Shown: piece by piece, positions 36,974 to 46,811 of the stretch
How the letters are laid out: the number at the start of each line of letters is the position of its first letter
Position numbering within the stretch: the first letter of the stretch is position 1
Assembly (NCBI RefSeq): GCF_014218725.1
Contig: NZ_JABBJE010000001.1
Coordinates: forward strand, 496,001-560,000
Source of the DNA: Brevundimonas huaxiensis
Lineage (GTDB): Bacteria > Pseudomonadota > Alphaproteobacteria > Caulobacterales > Caulobacteraceae
Direction: 5' to 3'
DNA: 64,000 bases
Made by a program: the position numbers and the translations under genes
Notes under the pieces: model-generated
Told to the model about the DNA's origin: nothing
What the model saw: the letters and a program-made list of their open reading frames with translations, nothing else
The model's database searches: none

Positions 36974-37697
36974 TGATCAGCTGAAGGTATGGCTTCAGAA
37001 GGATGGCTTACAGCGGATTGACAAGATTTTGCTTGTGCTTTCCGTGTTTGAGAAGCCGACGGGGGTTACGGAGATCAAGGCCAAGGCGCGTTCTTTAGGA
37101 TGTAATATCGACAAGTGGAACGTGTCAGACATCTTGGCGAGGGGGAAGGGGATGTCGCTTCAGATGTTGGGTGGTCATGAAATTGCTGAGAAAGGCAAAG
37201 CTCGGTTGCAGTCGATAGGTCTAGATTCGGCGAGTCCCGCTGCTACCCAAGTGGCGCTAGATCTCCGAAAACACCTAGTGAATGTCAAAGATACCGATAC
37301 TCGCTCCTTCGTTGAAGAAGCAATTAAATGCTACGAGGCAAGGCTGTTTCGTTCTGCCATTGTAATGGCTTGGCTTGCTGCCGTGGATGTTCTGAAAAAA
37401 GAAGTTGTCGCAAACCACCTAGCTGCATTTAATGCTGAGGCTCGGAAAGTTAACCTAAAATGGAAAGATGCGAAAAACGCCGACGAAATAGGCGCGATGA
37501 ATGAAGGAGATTTCCTAAACCGCATCATGGGCATCTCCATGATCGGGAAAAACCGGAAGCAACGATTGGAACAAGCGTTGACCCTTCGAAATGGATGTGG
37601 CCATCCGAATAGTCTAAAGGTTGGGCAGAACGAGGCTGCAGCACACGTCGAAGCTTTGTTGCAAAATGTCTTTGAGGTTTTCAACCCCGGTTCTTAA
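36960..37697 (+). CDS. Island protein B: winged-helix-like plus HEPN-like domain, candidate ribonuclease
   Basis: 245 residues, starting at a TTG (36960) that overlaps gene A by 14 bp. Residues about 15-85 (DKILLVLSVFEKPTGVTEIKA, in part; HEIAEKGKARLQSI) look like a winged helix. Residues about 110-245 are a HEPN-like helical bundle: CYEARLFRSAIVMAWLAAVD as the long helix, then LRNGCGHPN with Arg210-x4-His215, the catalytic R-x4-6-H of HEPN ribonucleases. No signal peptide. GC about 47% at 37321-37380. The function is inferred only: likely RNA cleavage, with A as regulator or partner. Confidence 0.75.
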   Translation: MLLSDDQLKVWLQKDGLQRIDKILLVLSVFEKPTGVTEIKAKARSLGCNIDKWNVSDILARGKGMSLQMLGGHEIAEKGKARLQSIGLDSASPAATQVALDLRKHLVNVKDTDTRSFVEEAIKCYEARLFRSAIVMAWLAAVDVLKKEVVANHLAAFNAEARKVNLKWKDAKNADEIGAMNEGDFLNRIMGISMIGKNRKQRLEQALTLRNGCGHPNSLKVGQNEAAAHVEALLQNVFEVFNPGS

Positions 37698-37721
37698 TCG
37701 GTTATAATAGAGGCGGCAAAT

Positions 37722-39608
37722 TCACCGCCGCCCAAACAGCTTCTCCAGGTCGTGCAGCTTCAGCTCCACATAGGTGGGGCGGCCGTGGTTGCATTGGCCG
37801 GAGTGGGGGGTGGCTTCCATTTGGCGAAGAAGGGCGTTCATCTCCGGCGCCGAGAGGACGCGGCCGGAGCGGACGCTGCCGTGGCAGGCCATGGTGCCGC
37901 AGATGGCGGCGAGACGTTCCTTGAGCGACAGGGCCTGGCCGTGTTCGGACAGGTCGTCAGCGATGTCGCGGATCAGGCCCTGAACGTCCGTGTCCCCCAG
38001 CATGGCCGGGGTCTCTCGCACCAGGACGGCGCCGGCGCCGAAGGCCTCGACGATCAGGCCCATCTCGGCCAGTTCCTCGGCGCGCCCGGCGACGCGCTCG
38101 GCCTCGGCGGGGTCCAGATCGACCACCTCGGGCGTCAGCAGGGCCTGGCGTGTCACGGCCCCCTCGGCCATCTGGGCCTTCATCCGCTCATAGACCAGCC
38201 GCTCGTGCGCCGCGTGCTGATCGACGATGACCAAACCATCACGGGTCTGGGCGACGATGTAGTTGGCGTGGAGTTGCCCCCGCGCGGCGCCCAGGGGGTA
38301 GTCGAGGGGGTCTTGAGGCGGAGTGGCGAGTGGCGAGTGGCCAGTGGCGAGATCGCGGTTTTGGGCGGGCTGCGACGGCCATGAGGGACCGTCCCATGAC
38401 GGCTCGACGCGGGCGCTGCGCTCGTTGAGGCCGGGCAGGACCTGGGCGGTCTGTGAAGCGGGCGCGTTCCAACCGGCCCATCCGGACCAGCCCTCGGCAC
38501 TCGTCCCTCGCCACTCGCCACTGTGCGTCACGCCGGTGTGGGGCTGGAAGCCGGAAAGGGCGTCGGCGGCGACGGTGGTGCTGGCGCGGTGGCCGGCGGC
38601 GTGGAGCGCGTGGCGCAGGGCGCCGACGATCAGGCCGCGCACCAGGGCCGGATCGCGAAACCGGACCTCGGCCTTGGCGGGGTGGACGTTGACGTCGACA
38701 TAGAGCGGATCGATGTCGAGGAAGAGGACGGCGGCCGGATGCCGGTCGCGCGCCAGGAAGTCGGCATAGGCGCCGCGCAGGGCCCCTTGCAGCAGCCGGT
38801 CCTTCACCGGGCGGCCGTTGACGAACAGATACTGATGCGCCGCATTGCCGCGCGAATAGGTCGGCAGGCCGGCATAACCCGACAGGCGCACGCCGTCCCG
38901 CTCTTGATCGATCAAGAGCGCGTTGGCCTCGAAGTCGCGACCCAAGAGGGCGGACAACCGCTTCAGACGGCCTTCGTCGCCCGGATGTTCGGCGGGCAGG
39001 CGCAGCGTGACCTTGCCGTCCAGCGACAGGGTGAAGGCGACGGCCTCGTGCGCCATGGCCTGGCGCTTGATCTCTTCGGAGATGGCCATGGCCTCGGACC
39101 GCTCGGACTTCATGAACTTGAGCCGGGCGGGGGTGGCGTAGAAGAGGTCGCGCACCTCGACCCGCGCGCCATGCGGGCCGGGGAAGGGGGCGGGGGCCAG
39201 GGGCCGGGTCTCGCCGCCCTCGACCGTGATGGCCCAGGCGTCGGTCTCGTCACGCGACCGGGTGGTGATCGACAGGCGGGCGACCGAGCCGATGGAGGGC
39301 AGGGCCTCGCCCCGGAAGCCCAGGGTGTGGATGCGCAGCAGGTCCACGTCGCCGGCGTCGTCCGGCTCCAGCTTTGACGTGGCGTGGCGTTCGATGGCCA
39401 GCGGCAGTTCGTCCTTCGGAATGCCCTTGCCGTCGTCGGCGATCAGGATGCGCGACAGGCCGCCGCCGTCGGCCTGGATCTCGATATTGCGGCCGCCGGC
39501 GTCCAGGGCGTTCTCGACCAGTTCCTTGATGGCGCTGGCCGGCCGCTCGACCACCTCGCCGGCGGCGATGCGGTTGACGGTTTCGGGGGAAAGACGGCGG
39601 ATGGGCAT
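37722..39608 (-). CDS. mutL: DNA mismatch repair protein MutL
   Basis: MutL links mismatch recognition by MutS to excision. 628 residues: a GHKL ATPase N-terminus ([49 protein letters not shown]), a transducer domain, a linker (about 350-440) and a C-terminal dimerisation domain with [23 protein letters not shown] and the zinc/endonuclease-type [10 protein letters not shown] end. I start at [11 protein letters not shown]. The linker contains heptamer repeats that encode ATGHSPLAT; their unit length is not a multiple of three, so copy changes would shift the frame. Confidence 0.95.
   Translation of the reverse strand: MPIRRLSPETVNRIAAGEVVERPASAIKELVENALDAGGRNIEIQADGGGLSRILIADDGKGIPKDELPLAIERHATSKLEPDDAGDVDLLRIHTLGFRGEALPSIGSVARLSITTRSRDETDAWAITVEGGETRPLAPAPFPGPHGARVEVRDLFYATPARLKFMKSERSEAMAISEEIKRQAMAHEAVAFTLSLDGKVTLRLPAEHPGDEGRLKRLSALLGRDFEANALLIDQERDGVRLSGYAGLPTYSRGNAAHQYLFVNGRPVKDRLLQGALRGAYADFLARDRHPAAVLFLDIDPLYVDVNVHPAKAEVRFRDPALVRGLIVGALRHALHAAGHRASTTVAADALSGFQPHTGVTHSGEWRGTSAEGWSGWAGWNAPASQTAQVLPGLNERSARVEPSWDGPSWPSQPAQNRDLATGHSPLATPPQDPLDYPLGAARGQLHANYIVAQTRDGLVIVDQHAAHERLVYERMKAQMAEGAVTRQALLTPEVVDLDPAEAERVAGRAEELAEMGLIVEAFGAGAVLVRETPAMLGDTDVQGLIRDIADDLSEHGQALSLKERLAAICGTMACHGSVRSGRVLSAPEMNALLRQMEATPHSGQCNHGRPTYVELKLHDLEKLFGRR
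38321..38521. repeat. 7-bp tandem repeats in inverted orientation inside mutL
   Basis: At 38321-38351 the unit GAGTGGC occurs three times, then CAGTGGC once, then GAG. At 38509-38521 the reverse complement GCCACTC occurs, then GCCACT. The two clusters flank about 160 bp of the MutL linker. The pattern looks like an inserted interspersed repeat rather than conserved protein sequence. Confidence 0.75.
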
Positions 39609-39658
39609 GAGCAGGCGAAGATAGGGCGCGGGGGGGATTCGCGCCATGCGTCAGGCGT

Positions 39659-39802
39659 CCTTCTCCCCTCGGGGGAGAAGGTGGGGCCAGAGGCCTCGGA
39701 TGAGGGGGGGCTTTCGGCCTCTGGATGGTGAGGGGGAGACGGCATCTGGCAGCCCCCTCATCCGTCTCGCTCCGCGAGCCACCTTCTCCCCCGAGGGGAA
39801 GG
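39659..39802. repeat. Interspersed palindromic repeat pair between mutL and topA
   Basis: A 26-base arm at 39659-39684 (CCTTCTCCCCTCGGGGGAGA then AGGTGG) reappears inverted at 39779-39802 with two bases missing. A nested pair, CGGATGAGGGGG at 39697-39708 and its complement CCCCCTCATCCG at 39753-39764, lies inside. The same type of sequence is widely scattered in alphaproteobacterial genomes. It may act as a transcription terminator for topA, or be a mobile remnant. Confidence 0.8.
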
Positions 39803-39804
39803 GA

Positions 39805-42423
39805 TTACTCGGCGGTCTTGGCCTTCTTCGCCGGAGCCTTCTTGGCGGCTGGTTTCTTGGCGGCGGCCTTTTTCGGAGCCGCGGCCTTCTTGGCGGGCGC
39901 CTTCTTCTTGGGCGCGGCGCCGGCCTTGGCGGCGAGCAGGGGCAGGGCGTCTTCCAGGGTCAGGTCTTCCGGCGCCGTGCCCTTCGGCAGGGTGGCGTTG
40001 ATCTTGCCGGACTTGACGTAGGGGCCGAAACGGCCGGCCATGACGTGGATCGGCTCGCCCGTTTCCGGGTGGGCGCCCAGGTCCTTGAGCGGCGCCGTCG
40101 CCGCGCCGCGACCGGGACGACCGGCGCGCTTTTCCGCCAACAGGGCCACGGCGCGGTTCAGGCCGACCTCGAACACCTCGTCGATGTCCGAGACATTGGC
40201 GTAGGTCCCGGCGTGCAGGACGAAGGGACCGTAACGGCCCAGGCCCGCCGTGATCATCTTGCCGTCCTCGGGGTGGACCCCTACCTCGCGCGGCAGGGCC
40301 AGAAGACGCAGGGCCTGTTCCAGCGTCAGGGACGCCGGCGACCAGCCCTTGGGCAGGGACGAGCGTTTGGGCTTGTCGCCCTCGGGCGGCGTGATTTCGA
40401 CGTAGGGGCCGAAGCGGCCGATCTTCAGCTGGACCGGTTGGCCCGTTTCCGGGTCGATGCCCAGTTCGCGGTCGCCGCTTTCGGCCGAGCCGTCCTCAGC
40501 CGACGGGCTGGCGACGGGACGGGTGTATTTGCACTCGGGATAGCGATCGCAGCCGATGAAGGCGCCGAAGCGACTGGTCTTCAGGCTGAGTTGGCCCTGG
40601 TGGCACAGGGGGCATTCGCGCGGGTCGGTGCCGTCGCCCTTGTCCGGGAAGATGTGGGCGCCGAGGCTTTCGTTTAGGGCGTCGAGAATGGCCGTGGTGC
40701 GCAGTTCGCCGGCGGCTTGGGTCGCGGCGTGGAAGTCCTGCCAGAAGTTGCGCAGCAGCACCTTCCAGTCCAGCTGACCGGCCGAGACCTCGTCGAGCTG
40801 GGTCTCCAGCGCGGCGGTGAAGTCGTATTCGACCCACTTCCTGAAGAATTGCTCCAGGAAGGCCGTGACCAGCCGTCCCTTGTCCTCGGGATAGAAGCGG
40901 TTCTTGTCGACGCGGACATATTCGCGGTCGCGCAGGGTCGACAGGGTCGAGGCGTAGGTCGACGGGCGGCCGATGCCCAGCTCTTCCAGCTTCTTGACCA
41001 GGGTGGCTTCCGAATAGCGCGGAGGCGGTTCGGTGAAATGCTGGTCGGTGCGGATGGCGTCGACCTTGGCCTTGGCGCCTTCTTTCAGCGCGGGCAGGCG
41101 TGTGGCATCATCGCCCTCGTCTTCGCTCTCCGCGCCCTTCTGCTTTTCGTCGCGGCCTTCCTCATAGACGGCGAGGAAGCCGTCGAAGGTCACGACCTGG
41201 CCGGTGGCGCGCAGACCCGTCTGGCCGTCGGCGGTCTCGATGTCGACGGTGGTGCGGTCCATCCGGGCCGCCTCCATCTGCGAGGCGACCATCCGTTTCC
41301 AGATCAGTTCATACAGGCGCTGAAGATCGGATTCGAGGCGCAGGCTGTCGGGATGGCGCGCGATGTTGGTCGGCCGGATCGCTTCGTGCGCTTCCTGAGC
41401 ATTCTTGGCCTTCGTCTTGTAATAGCGCGGTTCTTGCGGGACGAAGGCCGGACCGAACGCCTGATTGATGACCTCGCGCGCCTGGGCGATGCCCTCGGGC
41501 GTGGTCTGGACGCCGTCGGTCCGCATATAGGTGATCAGGCCGCCGGTCTCGTCGACGCCTTCATACAGTTTCTGCGCCGCCTGCATGGTGCGCTGGGCCG
41601 AGAAGCCGAGCTTGCGCGCCGCCTCCTGCTGCAGGGTAGAGGTGGTGAAGGGCGGGGCCGGATTGCGTCGGACGGGCTTCTTCTCCACCGCATTGATGGT
41701 GAAGTCGCCGGCCGCGATGGCCGCGCGGGCGGCGGAAGCCGTCGCCTCGTCCTTGATGTCCAGACGCTGGATGCGCTTGCCGGCGTGCTTGACCAGGCGG
41801 GCGGTGAAGGGCGGGCTGTCGGCGTTCAGGTCGGCCTCGATGGACCAGTATTCCTGAGCCTGGAACTTCTCGATCTCCATCTCGCGATCGACGACGATGC
41901 GCAGCGCCACGGATTGGACGCGGCCGGCCGAGCGGGCGCCCGGCAGCTTGCGCCACAGGACTGGCGAGAGGGTGAAGCCGACGAGGTAGTCCAGCGCGCG
42001 GCGGGCCAGATAGGCCTCGACCAGTTCCATGTCGATTTGACGTGGATTGGCCATGGCGTCGAGCACGGCGGACTTGGTGATGGCGTTGAAGGTGACGCGC
42101 TGGACCTCTGTGTCCTTCAGCGCCTTTTTCTTGTTCAGCACCTCCAGCACGTGCCAGCTTATGGCTTCCCCTTCGCGGTCGGGGTCGGTCGCCAGGATGA
42201 CGCGGTCGGCGCGCTTGGCGGCCTCGGCGATTTCGGACAGGCGTTTGGCGCCCTTGGCGTCGGCCTCCCAATGCATGGAGAAGTCGTCGTCGGGCAGGAC
42301 CGAGCCATCCTTGGACGGCAGATCGCGGACGTGGCCGTACGAGGCCAGGACCTCATAGTCCGAGCCCAGATACTTATTGATGGTCTTGGCCTTTGCGGGG
42401 CTCTCGACGATGACGAGGTTCAT
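39805..42423 (-). CDS. topA: DNA topoisomerase I
   Basis: The 872-residue type IA enzyme relaxes negative supercoils. Seen: TOPRIM domain (MNLVIVESPAKAKTINKYLG, ILATDPDREGEAISWH), the catalytic Tyr region (GLITYMRTDG), a zinc-finger motif (CPLCHQGQLSLKTSRFGAFIGC, in part), C-terminal topo repeats (HPETGEPIHVMAGRFGPYVK), and a Lys/Ala/Pro tail of about 35 residues resembling histone H1 that should bind DNA. Full length. The start at 42423 is the family start. Confidence 0.97.
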   Translation of the reverse strand: MNLVIVESPAKAKTINKYLGSDYEVLASYGHVRDLPSKDGSVLPDDDFSMHWEADAKGAKRLSEIAEAAKRADRVILATDPDREGEAISWHVLEVLNKKKALKDTEVQRVTFNAITKSAVLDAMANPRQIDMELVEAYLARRALDYLVGFTLSPVLWRKLPGARSAGRVQSVALRIVVDREMEIEKFQAQEYWSIEADLNADSPPFTARLVKHAGKRIQRLDIKDEATASAARAAIAAGDFTINAVEKKPVRRNPAPPFTTSTLQQEAARKLGFSAQRTMQAAQKLYEGVDETGGLITYMRTDGVQTTPEGIAQAREVINQAFGPAFVPQEPRYYKTKAKNAQEAHEAIRPTNIARHPDSLRLESDLQRLYELIWKRMVASQMEAARMDRTTVDIETADGQTGLRATGQVVTFDGFLAVYEEGRDEKQKGAESEDEGDDATRLPALKEGAKAKVDAIRTDQHFTEPPPRYSEATLVKKLEELGIGRPSTYASTLSTLRDREYVRVDKNRFYPEDKGRLVTAFLEQFFRKWVEYDFTAALETQLDEVSAGQLDWKVLLRNFWQDFHAATQAAGELRTTAILDALNESLGAHIFPDKGDGTDPRECPLCHQGQLSLKTSRFGAFIGCDRYPECKYTRPVASPSAEDGSAESGDRELGIDPETGQPVQLKIGRFGPYVEITPPEGDKPKRSSLPKGWSPASLTLEQALRLLALPREVGVHPEDGKMITAGLGRYGPFVLHAGTYANVSDIDEVFEVGLNRAVALLAEKRAGRPGRGAATAPLKDLGAHPETGEPIHVMAGRFGPYVKSGKINATLPKGTAPEDLTLEDALPLLAAKAGAAPKKKAPAKKAAAPKKAAAKKPAAKKAPAKKAKTAE

Positions 42424-42514
42424 AACGGTCCGGTCTCGGGAAGGGGCGCGAACGTGGTTGGAGCGGAGCCGTGAGTCAATCGCACCTGTTGTCTTACATC
42501 TCTAGATAGTGCCT

Positions 42515-42540
42515 TTGATGCTAACTAGTTGTGCTACTCT
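42515..42540 (+). promoter_or_regulatory. Possible vegetative promoter for the 60-residue gene
   Basis: TTGATG at 42515-42520, 12 bases, then GCTACTCT from 42533. This partly matches the Caulobacter housekeeping pattern (TTGACG, 10-14 bases, GCTANAWC; GCTA matches, the end does not). It lies in an AT-rich stretch upstream of the gene at 42580. Confidence 0.3.
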
Positions 42541-42579
42541 CTCGCTGAGATTGATCCGTCTTTCAGAGGAGGTGCGACA

Positions 42580-42762
42580 TTGGGTAAGACGCAACCTAAC
42601 CAAGCCGTTCACGGCGAGGCCGACACGAAGCCTTTTGCTGTAAGAAAATACATCGGCGCCATGGCGCTGGAAATGGCGCGGCTGGCGCGGGACGAGGGCG
42701 ACGTGCGGCTGGCCGGCTTGCTGGAACAGGCGGCGGCCGTGGCGGGTCATCCGCAGGCCTAA
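42580..42762 (+). CDS. 60-residue helical protein, TTG start, unknown function
   Basis: A small soluble protein read from TTG at 42580, where AGAGGAGG ends about 8 bases upstream. After a polar lead (TKPFAVRKY) it forms one amphipathic helical stretch, GAMALEMARLARDEGDV then LAGLLEQAAAVAG. No family known to me. It has its own promoter-like region, and its end overlaps the dprA stop by 4 bp on the other strand. A longer frame from a TTG at 42529 exists but lacks a ribosome binding site. Confidence 0.65.
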   Translation: MGKTQPNQAVHGEADTKPFAVRKYIGAMALEMARLARDEGDVRLAGLLEQAAAVAGHPQA

Positions 42763-43832
42763 AGAGAAGCCAGGCCGCCGGGCAGCAGGTCGGCGCGGCC
42801 GGTCAGGCTGAGCTCCAGCAGGGCGGCGGCGACCTGGGACACCGGAGCGTTGAGGGCGCGGGCGATCTCGTCGCGCGGCGTGGGGGTCGGCGACAGCAGA
42901 GTGGCGACGCGGTCGAGGAAGGCGTCGTCGATGTCGCCGTCGAATCGCATCGGATCGGCAGGCGGCTCGCGCAGGATGCGCAGGGTGTTGAAGGCGCGGT
43001 CGATGTCCTCGATCCCCTCGCACAGGATGGCGCCCTGACGCAGCAGTTCGTTCGGACCGCGCGCGCGGGGATCCAGCGGCGATCCGGGCACGGCGAAGAC
43101 ATCGCGACCCTGTTCGGCGGCGAGACGGGCGGTGATCAGGGAGCCGGACCGGACCTCCGCCTCGACCACCACGACCCCGCGCGACAGGCCCGAGATGATG
43201 CGGTTGCGGCGCGGGAAGTCGCGTGCCTGGGCGCGAGCGCCGACCGGGCTTTCGGAGACGACGCAGCCTTGTTCCGTCAGGCGGGCGTAGAGGTCGGCGT
43301 GTTCAGACGGATAGATGTCGTTCACCCCGCCCCCCAGGACCGCGACGGTCCCGGTCGCCAAGGCGCCTTCGTGGGCGGCGGCGTCGATGCCGCGCGCCAT
43401 GCCCGAGACGACGACATGACCGGCCTGACCGAGTTGCTGCGCCAGACCGCGTGCGATCCGCTGGCCGCCCGCCGAGGCGATGCGGGCGCCGACGATGGCG
43501 ACCGAGGGCTGATTCAGCAGATCGACGCGACCGCGCGTCCACAGGATCGGGGGCGGCGGGTCGACTGCGGCCAGCATTTCGGGATAATCGGGATCGCCCA
43601 GCACCAGCAGGCGCGCGCCGATGGCGTCGCCGGCGGCGATCTCGCGTTCGACCGTCTCGACGGGGGGCGGAATGGAGGCGGCGCCGAACTTGCGCACCAG
43701 AGCGGGCAGGGCGTCCAGCGCACCGAGGGCCGAGCCGTAGCGGCCGATCAGTTGGGTGAAGGCGACGGGGCCGATGCGGTCGGTGCGGGCGAGCCGCAGC
43801 CGGGCGAAGCGTTCGGCCGGGTCCAGGCTCAC
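42759..43832 (-). CDS. dprA: DNA-processing protein DprA
   Basis: DprA loads RecA on incoming single-stranded DNA during natural transformation. 357 residues: an N-terminal SAM-like part ([18 protein letters not shown]), the Rossmann core with [48 protein letters not shown] and [20 protein letters not shown], then a C-terminal winged helix ([23 protein letters not shown], in part). The GTG at 43832 overlaps the plsY stop (GTGA), which fixes the start. Full length. Confidence 0.93.
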   Translation of the reverse strand: MSLDPAERFARLRLARTDRIGPVAFTQLIGRYGSALGALDALPALVRKFGAASIPPPVETVEREIAAGDAIGARLLVLGDPDYPEMLAAVDPPPPILWTRGRVDLLNQPSVAIVGARIASAGGQRIARGLAQQLGQAGHVVVSGMARGIDAAAHEGALATGTVAVLGGGVNDIYPSEHADLYARLTEQGCVVSESPVGARAQARDFPRRNRIISGLSRGVVVVEAEVRSGSLITARLAAEQGRDVFAVPGSPLDPRARGPNELLRQGAILCEGIEDIDRAFNTLRILREPPADPMRFDGDIDDAFLDRVATLLSPTPTPRDEIARALNAPVSQVAAALLELSLTGRADLLPGGLASL

Positions 43833-44467
43833 GCCTTCTTGGCCCCGATGCGCGGTTCCTCGCCCTTCAACAGTCGGGCGATGTTCTGGTGATGTCGAAC
43901 CCAGATCAGGACGGCGGCGAAGACGGTCAGGGCGAGGATGGGCAGGCTGACCGGCAGGCCGACGACGGCGAGCGGCAGAAGCGCCAGCAGCGGCGCGGTC
44001 GCCGATGAGATGAGCGCCGCCAGCGACGAATAGCGGAACAGGAAGGCGCAGAGCAGCCAGACCGCCCCCGCCATCAGGCCCAGCGGCCAGGCGGCGGCCA
44101 GCAACAGGCCGTAGAAGGTGGCGACGCCCTTGCCGCCCTTGAAGCCCAGCCAAACAGGAAAGAGGTGGCCCAGGAAGGCCGCGCCGCCGGCGATGGCGCC
44201 GGCCAGTTCGCTGCCGAACAGATGACGGGCGATCAGCAGGGTGACCGCGCCCTTGCCGGCGTCCAGCAGCAGGGTGGCCAGGGCCAGATCCTTGCGGCCG
44301 GTGCGCAGGACGTTTGTCGCGCCGATGTTGCCCGAGCCGATGTTGCGCACGTCGCCGGCGCCGGCTGCACGCGTGATCACCACGCCGAACGGAATCGAGC
44401 CGAGCAGATAGCCGCCCAGCGCCACCAGCGCCAAGGTCCCGATCGCGGGGCCCACCAGATCCTGCAC
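43829..44467 (-). CDS. plsY: Acyl-phosphate:glycerol-3-phosphate acyltransferase PlsY
   Basis: PlsY adds the first acyl chain to glycerol-3-phosphate in phospholipid synthesis. 212 residues, about five membrane helices, with the three conserved motifs: GSIPFG and [31 protein letters not shown]; and [17 protein letters not shown]. Its stop overlaps dprA start by 4 bp. The plsY-dprA order is also found in other bacteria. Confidence 0.95.
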   Translation of the reverse strand: MQDLVGPAIGTLALVALGGYLLGSIPFGVVITRAAGAGDVRNIGSGNIGATNVLRTGRKDLALATLLLDAGKGAVTLLIARHLFGSELAGAIAGGAAFLGHLFPVWLGFKGGKGVATFYGLLLAAAWPLGLMAGAVWLLCAFLFRYSSLAALISSATAPLLALLPLAVVGLPVSLPILALTVFAAVLIWVRHHQNIARLLKGEEPRIGAKKA

Positions 44468-44595
44468 TTTGATTCGCTCCCCGCGTGTCGTTGCGGCAAA
44501 ATGCGTCGCGGGGCGGTCGGGAGCAAGGGCGATCCGACCTCTTGACCCGATGATCGGCGCAGCGTTTGGTCCGCGCGTCTTTCCGGAGCCGATCC

Positions 44596-45528
44596 ATGAC
44601 CCGTATTTCCGCCGCCGCCGCGACCCTGCTGCTGCTTTCGACGACAGGTTGCGTGGGTGCGCCGCCGATGGCGTCTGCGCCGTCGTCGGGGCCGGCGATG
44701 GCGGCCTATTTCGACTGCGTGCGGGACGGCGGCGTGGCGATCTCGGCGCACCGGGCGGTTTCGGCTCTGGACCAGCCCGAGAACTCCATCGCCGCCATCG
44801 AGGCGACGGGCCGGGCGATCCCCAATGCGATCCTGGAGCTGGACGCGGTCCTGACCAAGGACCGGCAGCTGGTTCTGATGCACGACGACACCATGGACCG
44901 GACGACCACGGGACGCGGGCGGGTCGCGGACCTGACGCTGGCCCAGGTGAAACAGGCGCGGCTGAAGGCGTCGAACGGCGCCCTGACGCGCGCTGCGCCG
45001 CCGACGCTGGGCGAGGCGCTGGACGCCGCCGGACGCGTGGGCGCGATCGCCAGCATCGACCTGAAACCCGCGGACGGCGAAACCACGGTCGATCTGGCGC
45101 GAGCGGTGATCGATCAAGTGCGCCGGTCGCGGGCCGGCAACCGGGTGATCTTGATCACCTACAATGACGCCGACGCGCGGGCGGTGGCGGCCATGGCGCC
45201 GGAGATGATGATCTCGGCCGGGCTGAGCGGTGTGGATAAGCTGAGCGGGCTGAACCCGGCGCAGATCCTGGCCTGGACCGGCACGCGCGAGGAGCGTCCG
45301 GCGCTGTGGCGCGCCCTGCGCGAGGCCGGCGTCGAGGTTCAGTTCGGCACCTTGGGCGCCGAGGGCGTGCGCCGCGACGATCGCTACGCCGCCGACGGGG
45401 ACGTTTCGGAATATCGCGATCTGGTGCGCCAGGGCGTCACGGTGATCGCCACCGACACGCCGCTGGCCGTCAAGTCGGTGCTGGGCGCCGAGGTGGCCAA
45501 GGCCGCGACGTGCGCGCGGCCGCGCTGA
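44596..45528 (+). CDS. Glycerophosphodiester phosphodiesterase, lipoprotein
   Basis: 310 residues, a lipoprotein signal ([19 protein letters not shown]) and a GDPD TIM barrel. Seen: catalytic HRAV with [21 protein letters not shown], and [13 protein letters not shown] with the second catalytic His. It should hydrolyse glycerophosphodiesters such as glycerophosphocholine to glycerol-3-phosphate outside the inner membrane. Divergent from plsY, which uses glycerol-3-phosphate; a metabolic link is possible but unproven. Confidence 0.9.
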   Translation: MTRISAAAATLLLLSTTGCVGAPPMASAPSSGPAMAAYFDCVRDGGVAISAHRAVSALDQPENSIAAIEATGRAIPNAILELDAVLTKDRQLVLMHDDTMDRTTTGRGRVADLTLAQVKQARLKASNGALTRAAPPTLGEALDAAGRVGAIASIDLKPADGETTVDLARAVIDQVRRSRAGNRVILITYNDADARAVAAMAPEMMISAGLSGVDKLSGLNPAQILAWTGTREERPALWRALREAGVEVQFGTLGAEGVRRDDRYAADGDVSEYRDLVRQGVTVIATDTPLAVKSVLGAEVAKAATCARPR

Positions 45529-45536
45529 TCTGAGCC

Positions 45537-46811
45537 TTAGAAGACCTTTCGACCGCCCACCCAGGTTCCGATCAGCTTGCCCTGAAGCCGGCGGCCATCG
45601 AAGGGCGAGTTCTTGGACTTGGAGTGAAGGGCGTCGGCGTCGATGATGACGGGGGCGCCGGCGTCGAACAGGATGACGTCAGCAGGGGCGCCCTCGGCCA
45701 GGACGCCCGCGTCGAGGCCGAGCAGGGCGGCGGGGCCCTGGGTCAGCGGACGCAGGACGTCGAGCAGGTCCAAACCGTCTTCGTGATGCAGGGTCAGGGC
45801 GGCGGGCAGCAGGGTCTCCAGGCCGATCGCGCCCGGCGCTGCCTCGGCGAAGGGGCGGCGCTTGTCCTCGGCCGGAGCCGGGGCGTGGGCGGAGGTGATG
45901 ACGTCGATCAGGCCCTCCCGCACAGCCTCGATCAGGGCCTGGCGGTCGGCTTCGGAGCGCAGCGGCGGGTCCAGCCGGTAGAAGGTGCGATAGTCGCCGA
46001 TGTCCACCTCATTGAAGCACAGGTGGTTGATCGAGACGCTGACGGCGACCTCCAGCCCCTTGGCGCGGGCGCGGGCCAGGGTGTCCAAGGCGCCCTCGGT
46101 GGAAATCTGATCCACCAGGAACCGCGCGCCGGTCTGTTCGACCAGGGCCAGGTCGCGCTCCAGCCCGATCCGCTCGGCGATGGCGGGGCTGCCAGACAGA
46201 CCGAGGCGCGTGGCCAGTTCGCCGGAGGCGGCGACCGCGCCTTCCGTCAGCCAGGGGTCGGCCGGGCGGCAGGCGATCAGGGCGTTGAAGGCGGCCGCGT
46301 AGCTCATCACCCGTTGCAGGGTGCGGCTGTTGACGATGACCTTGTCGCCGTCGGTGAAATACAGGGCGCCCGCCTCGTCCATCAGGCCGATCTCGGCCAT
46401 GCGCTGACCGTCCAGGGCCTTGGTCGCGGCGCCGGCGGCGCGGACGTTGACCAGGTTCAGCGCTGCGCCGCGTCGCTGGATAAAGTCGATCATGGCGGGG
46501 TCGTCGACGGCGGGATCGGTGTCGGGCTGGACCACGATGGTCGTCACGCCCCCGGCGGCGGCGGCCAGGCTGGCGGACTTCAACGTTTCCTTGGGCTCGG
46601 CGCCGGGTTCGCCGGTCTTGACCCGGATGTCGATCAGGCCGGGCGCGAGGCACAGACCGTCGGCGTCGATGATTTGATCCGCCGCCACGTCCGGCGTCGG
46701 GCCGTGGATCACGCGGCTGATACGACCGTCCTGGATCAGCAAGCCGCCGGGGCCGTCATAGTCGGAAGCGGGGTTCAGCAGGCGGGCGTTGAGAATGGCG
46801 ACGGTGGTCAT
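45537..46811 (-). CDS. Dihydroorotase-like protein lacking zinc ligands (PyrC'/PyrX type)
   Basis: 424 residues of the cyclic amidohydrolase fold, with family order [14 protein letters not shown] and the [11 protein letters not shown] block. The HxH zinc pair found in active enzymes (D-x-H-V-H) is here Arg63-Val-Lys65, and the TDHAPH motif is SAHAPA, so a metal Asp and a substrate His are missing. Such pseudo-dihydroorotases form complexes with aspartate transcarbamoylase in some bacteria. The 4-bp overlap with pyrB fits that structural role. An active enzyme would be expected elsewhere in the genome. Confidence 0.85.
   Translation of the reverse strand: MTTVAILNARLLNPASDYDGPGGLLIQDGRISRVIHGPTPDVAADQIIDADGLCLAPGLIDIRVKTGEPGAEPKETLKSASLAAAAGGVTTIVVQPDTDPAVDDPAMIDFIQRRGAALNLVNVRAAGAATKALDGQRMAEIGLMDEAGALYFTDGDKVIVNSRTLQRVMSYAAAFNALIACRPADPWLTEGAVAASGELATRLGLSGSPAIAERIGLERDLALVEQTGARFLVDQISTEGALDTLARARAKGLEVAVSVSINHLCFNEVDIGDYRTFYRLDPPLRSEADRQALIEAVREGLIDVITSAHAPAPAEDKRRPFAEAAPGAIGLETLLPAALTLHHEDGLDLLDVLRPLTQGPAALLGLDAGVLAEGAPADVILFDAGAPVIIDADALHSKSKNSPFDGRRLQGKLIGTWVGGRKVF

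Noticed and set aside
40717..42474. A 585-codon plus-strand frame opposite topA.
   Set aside because: Shadow of topA with no family features.
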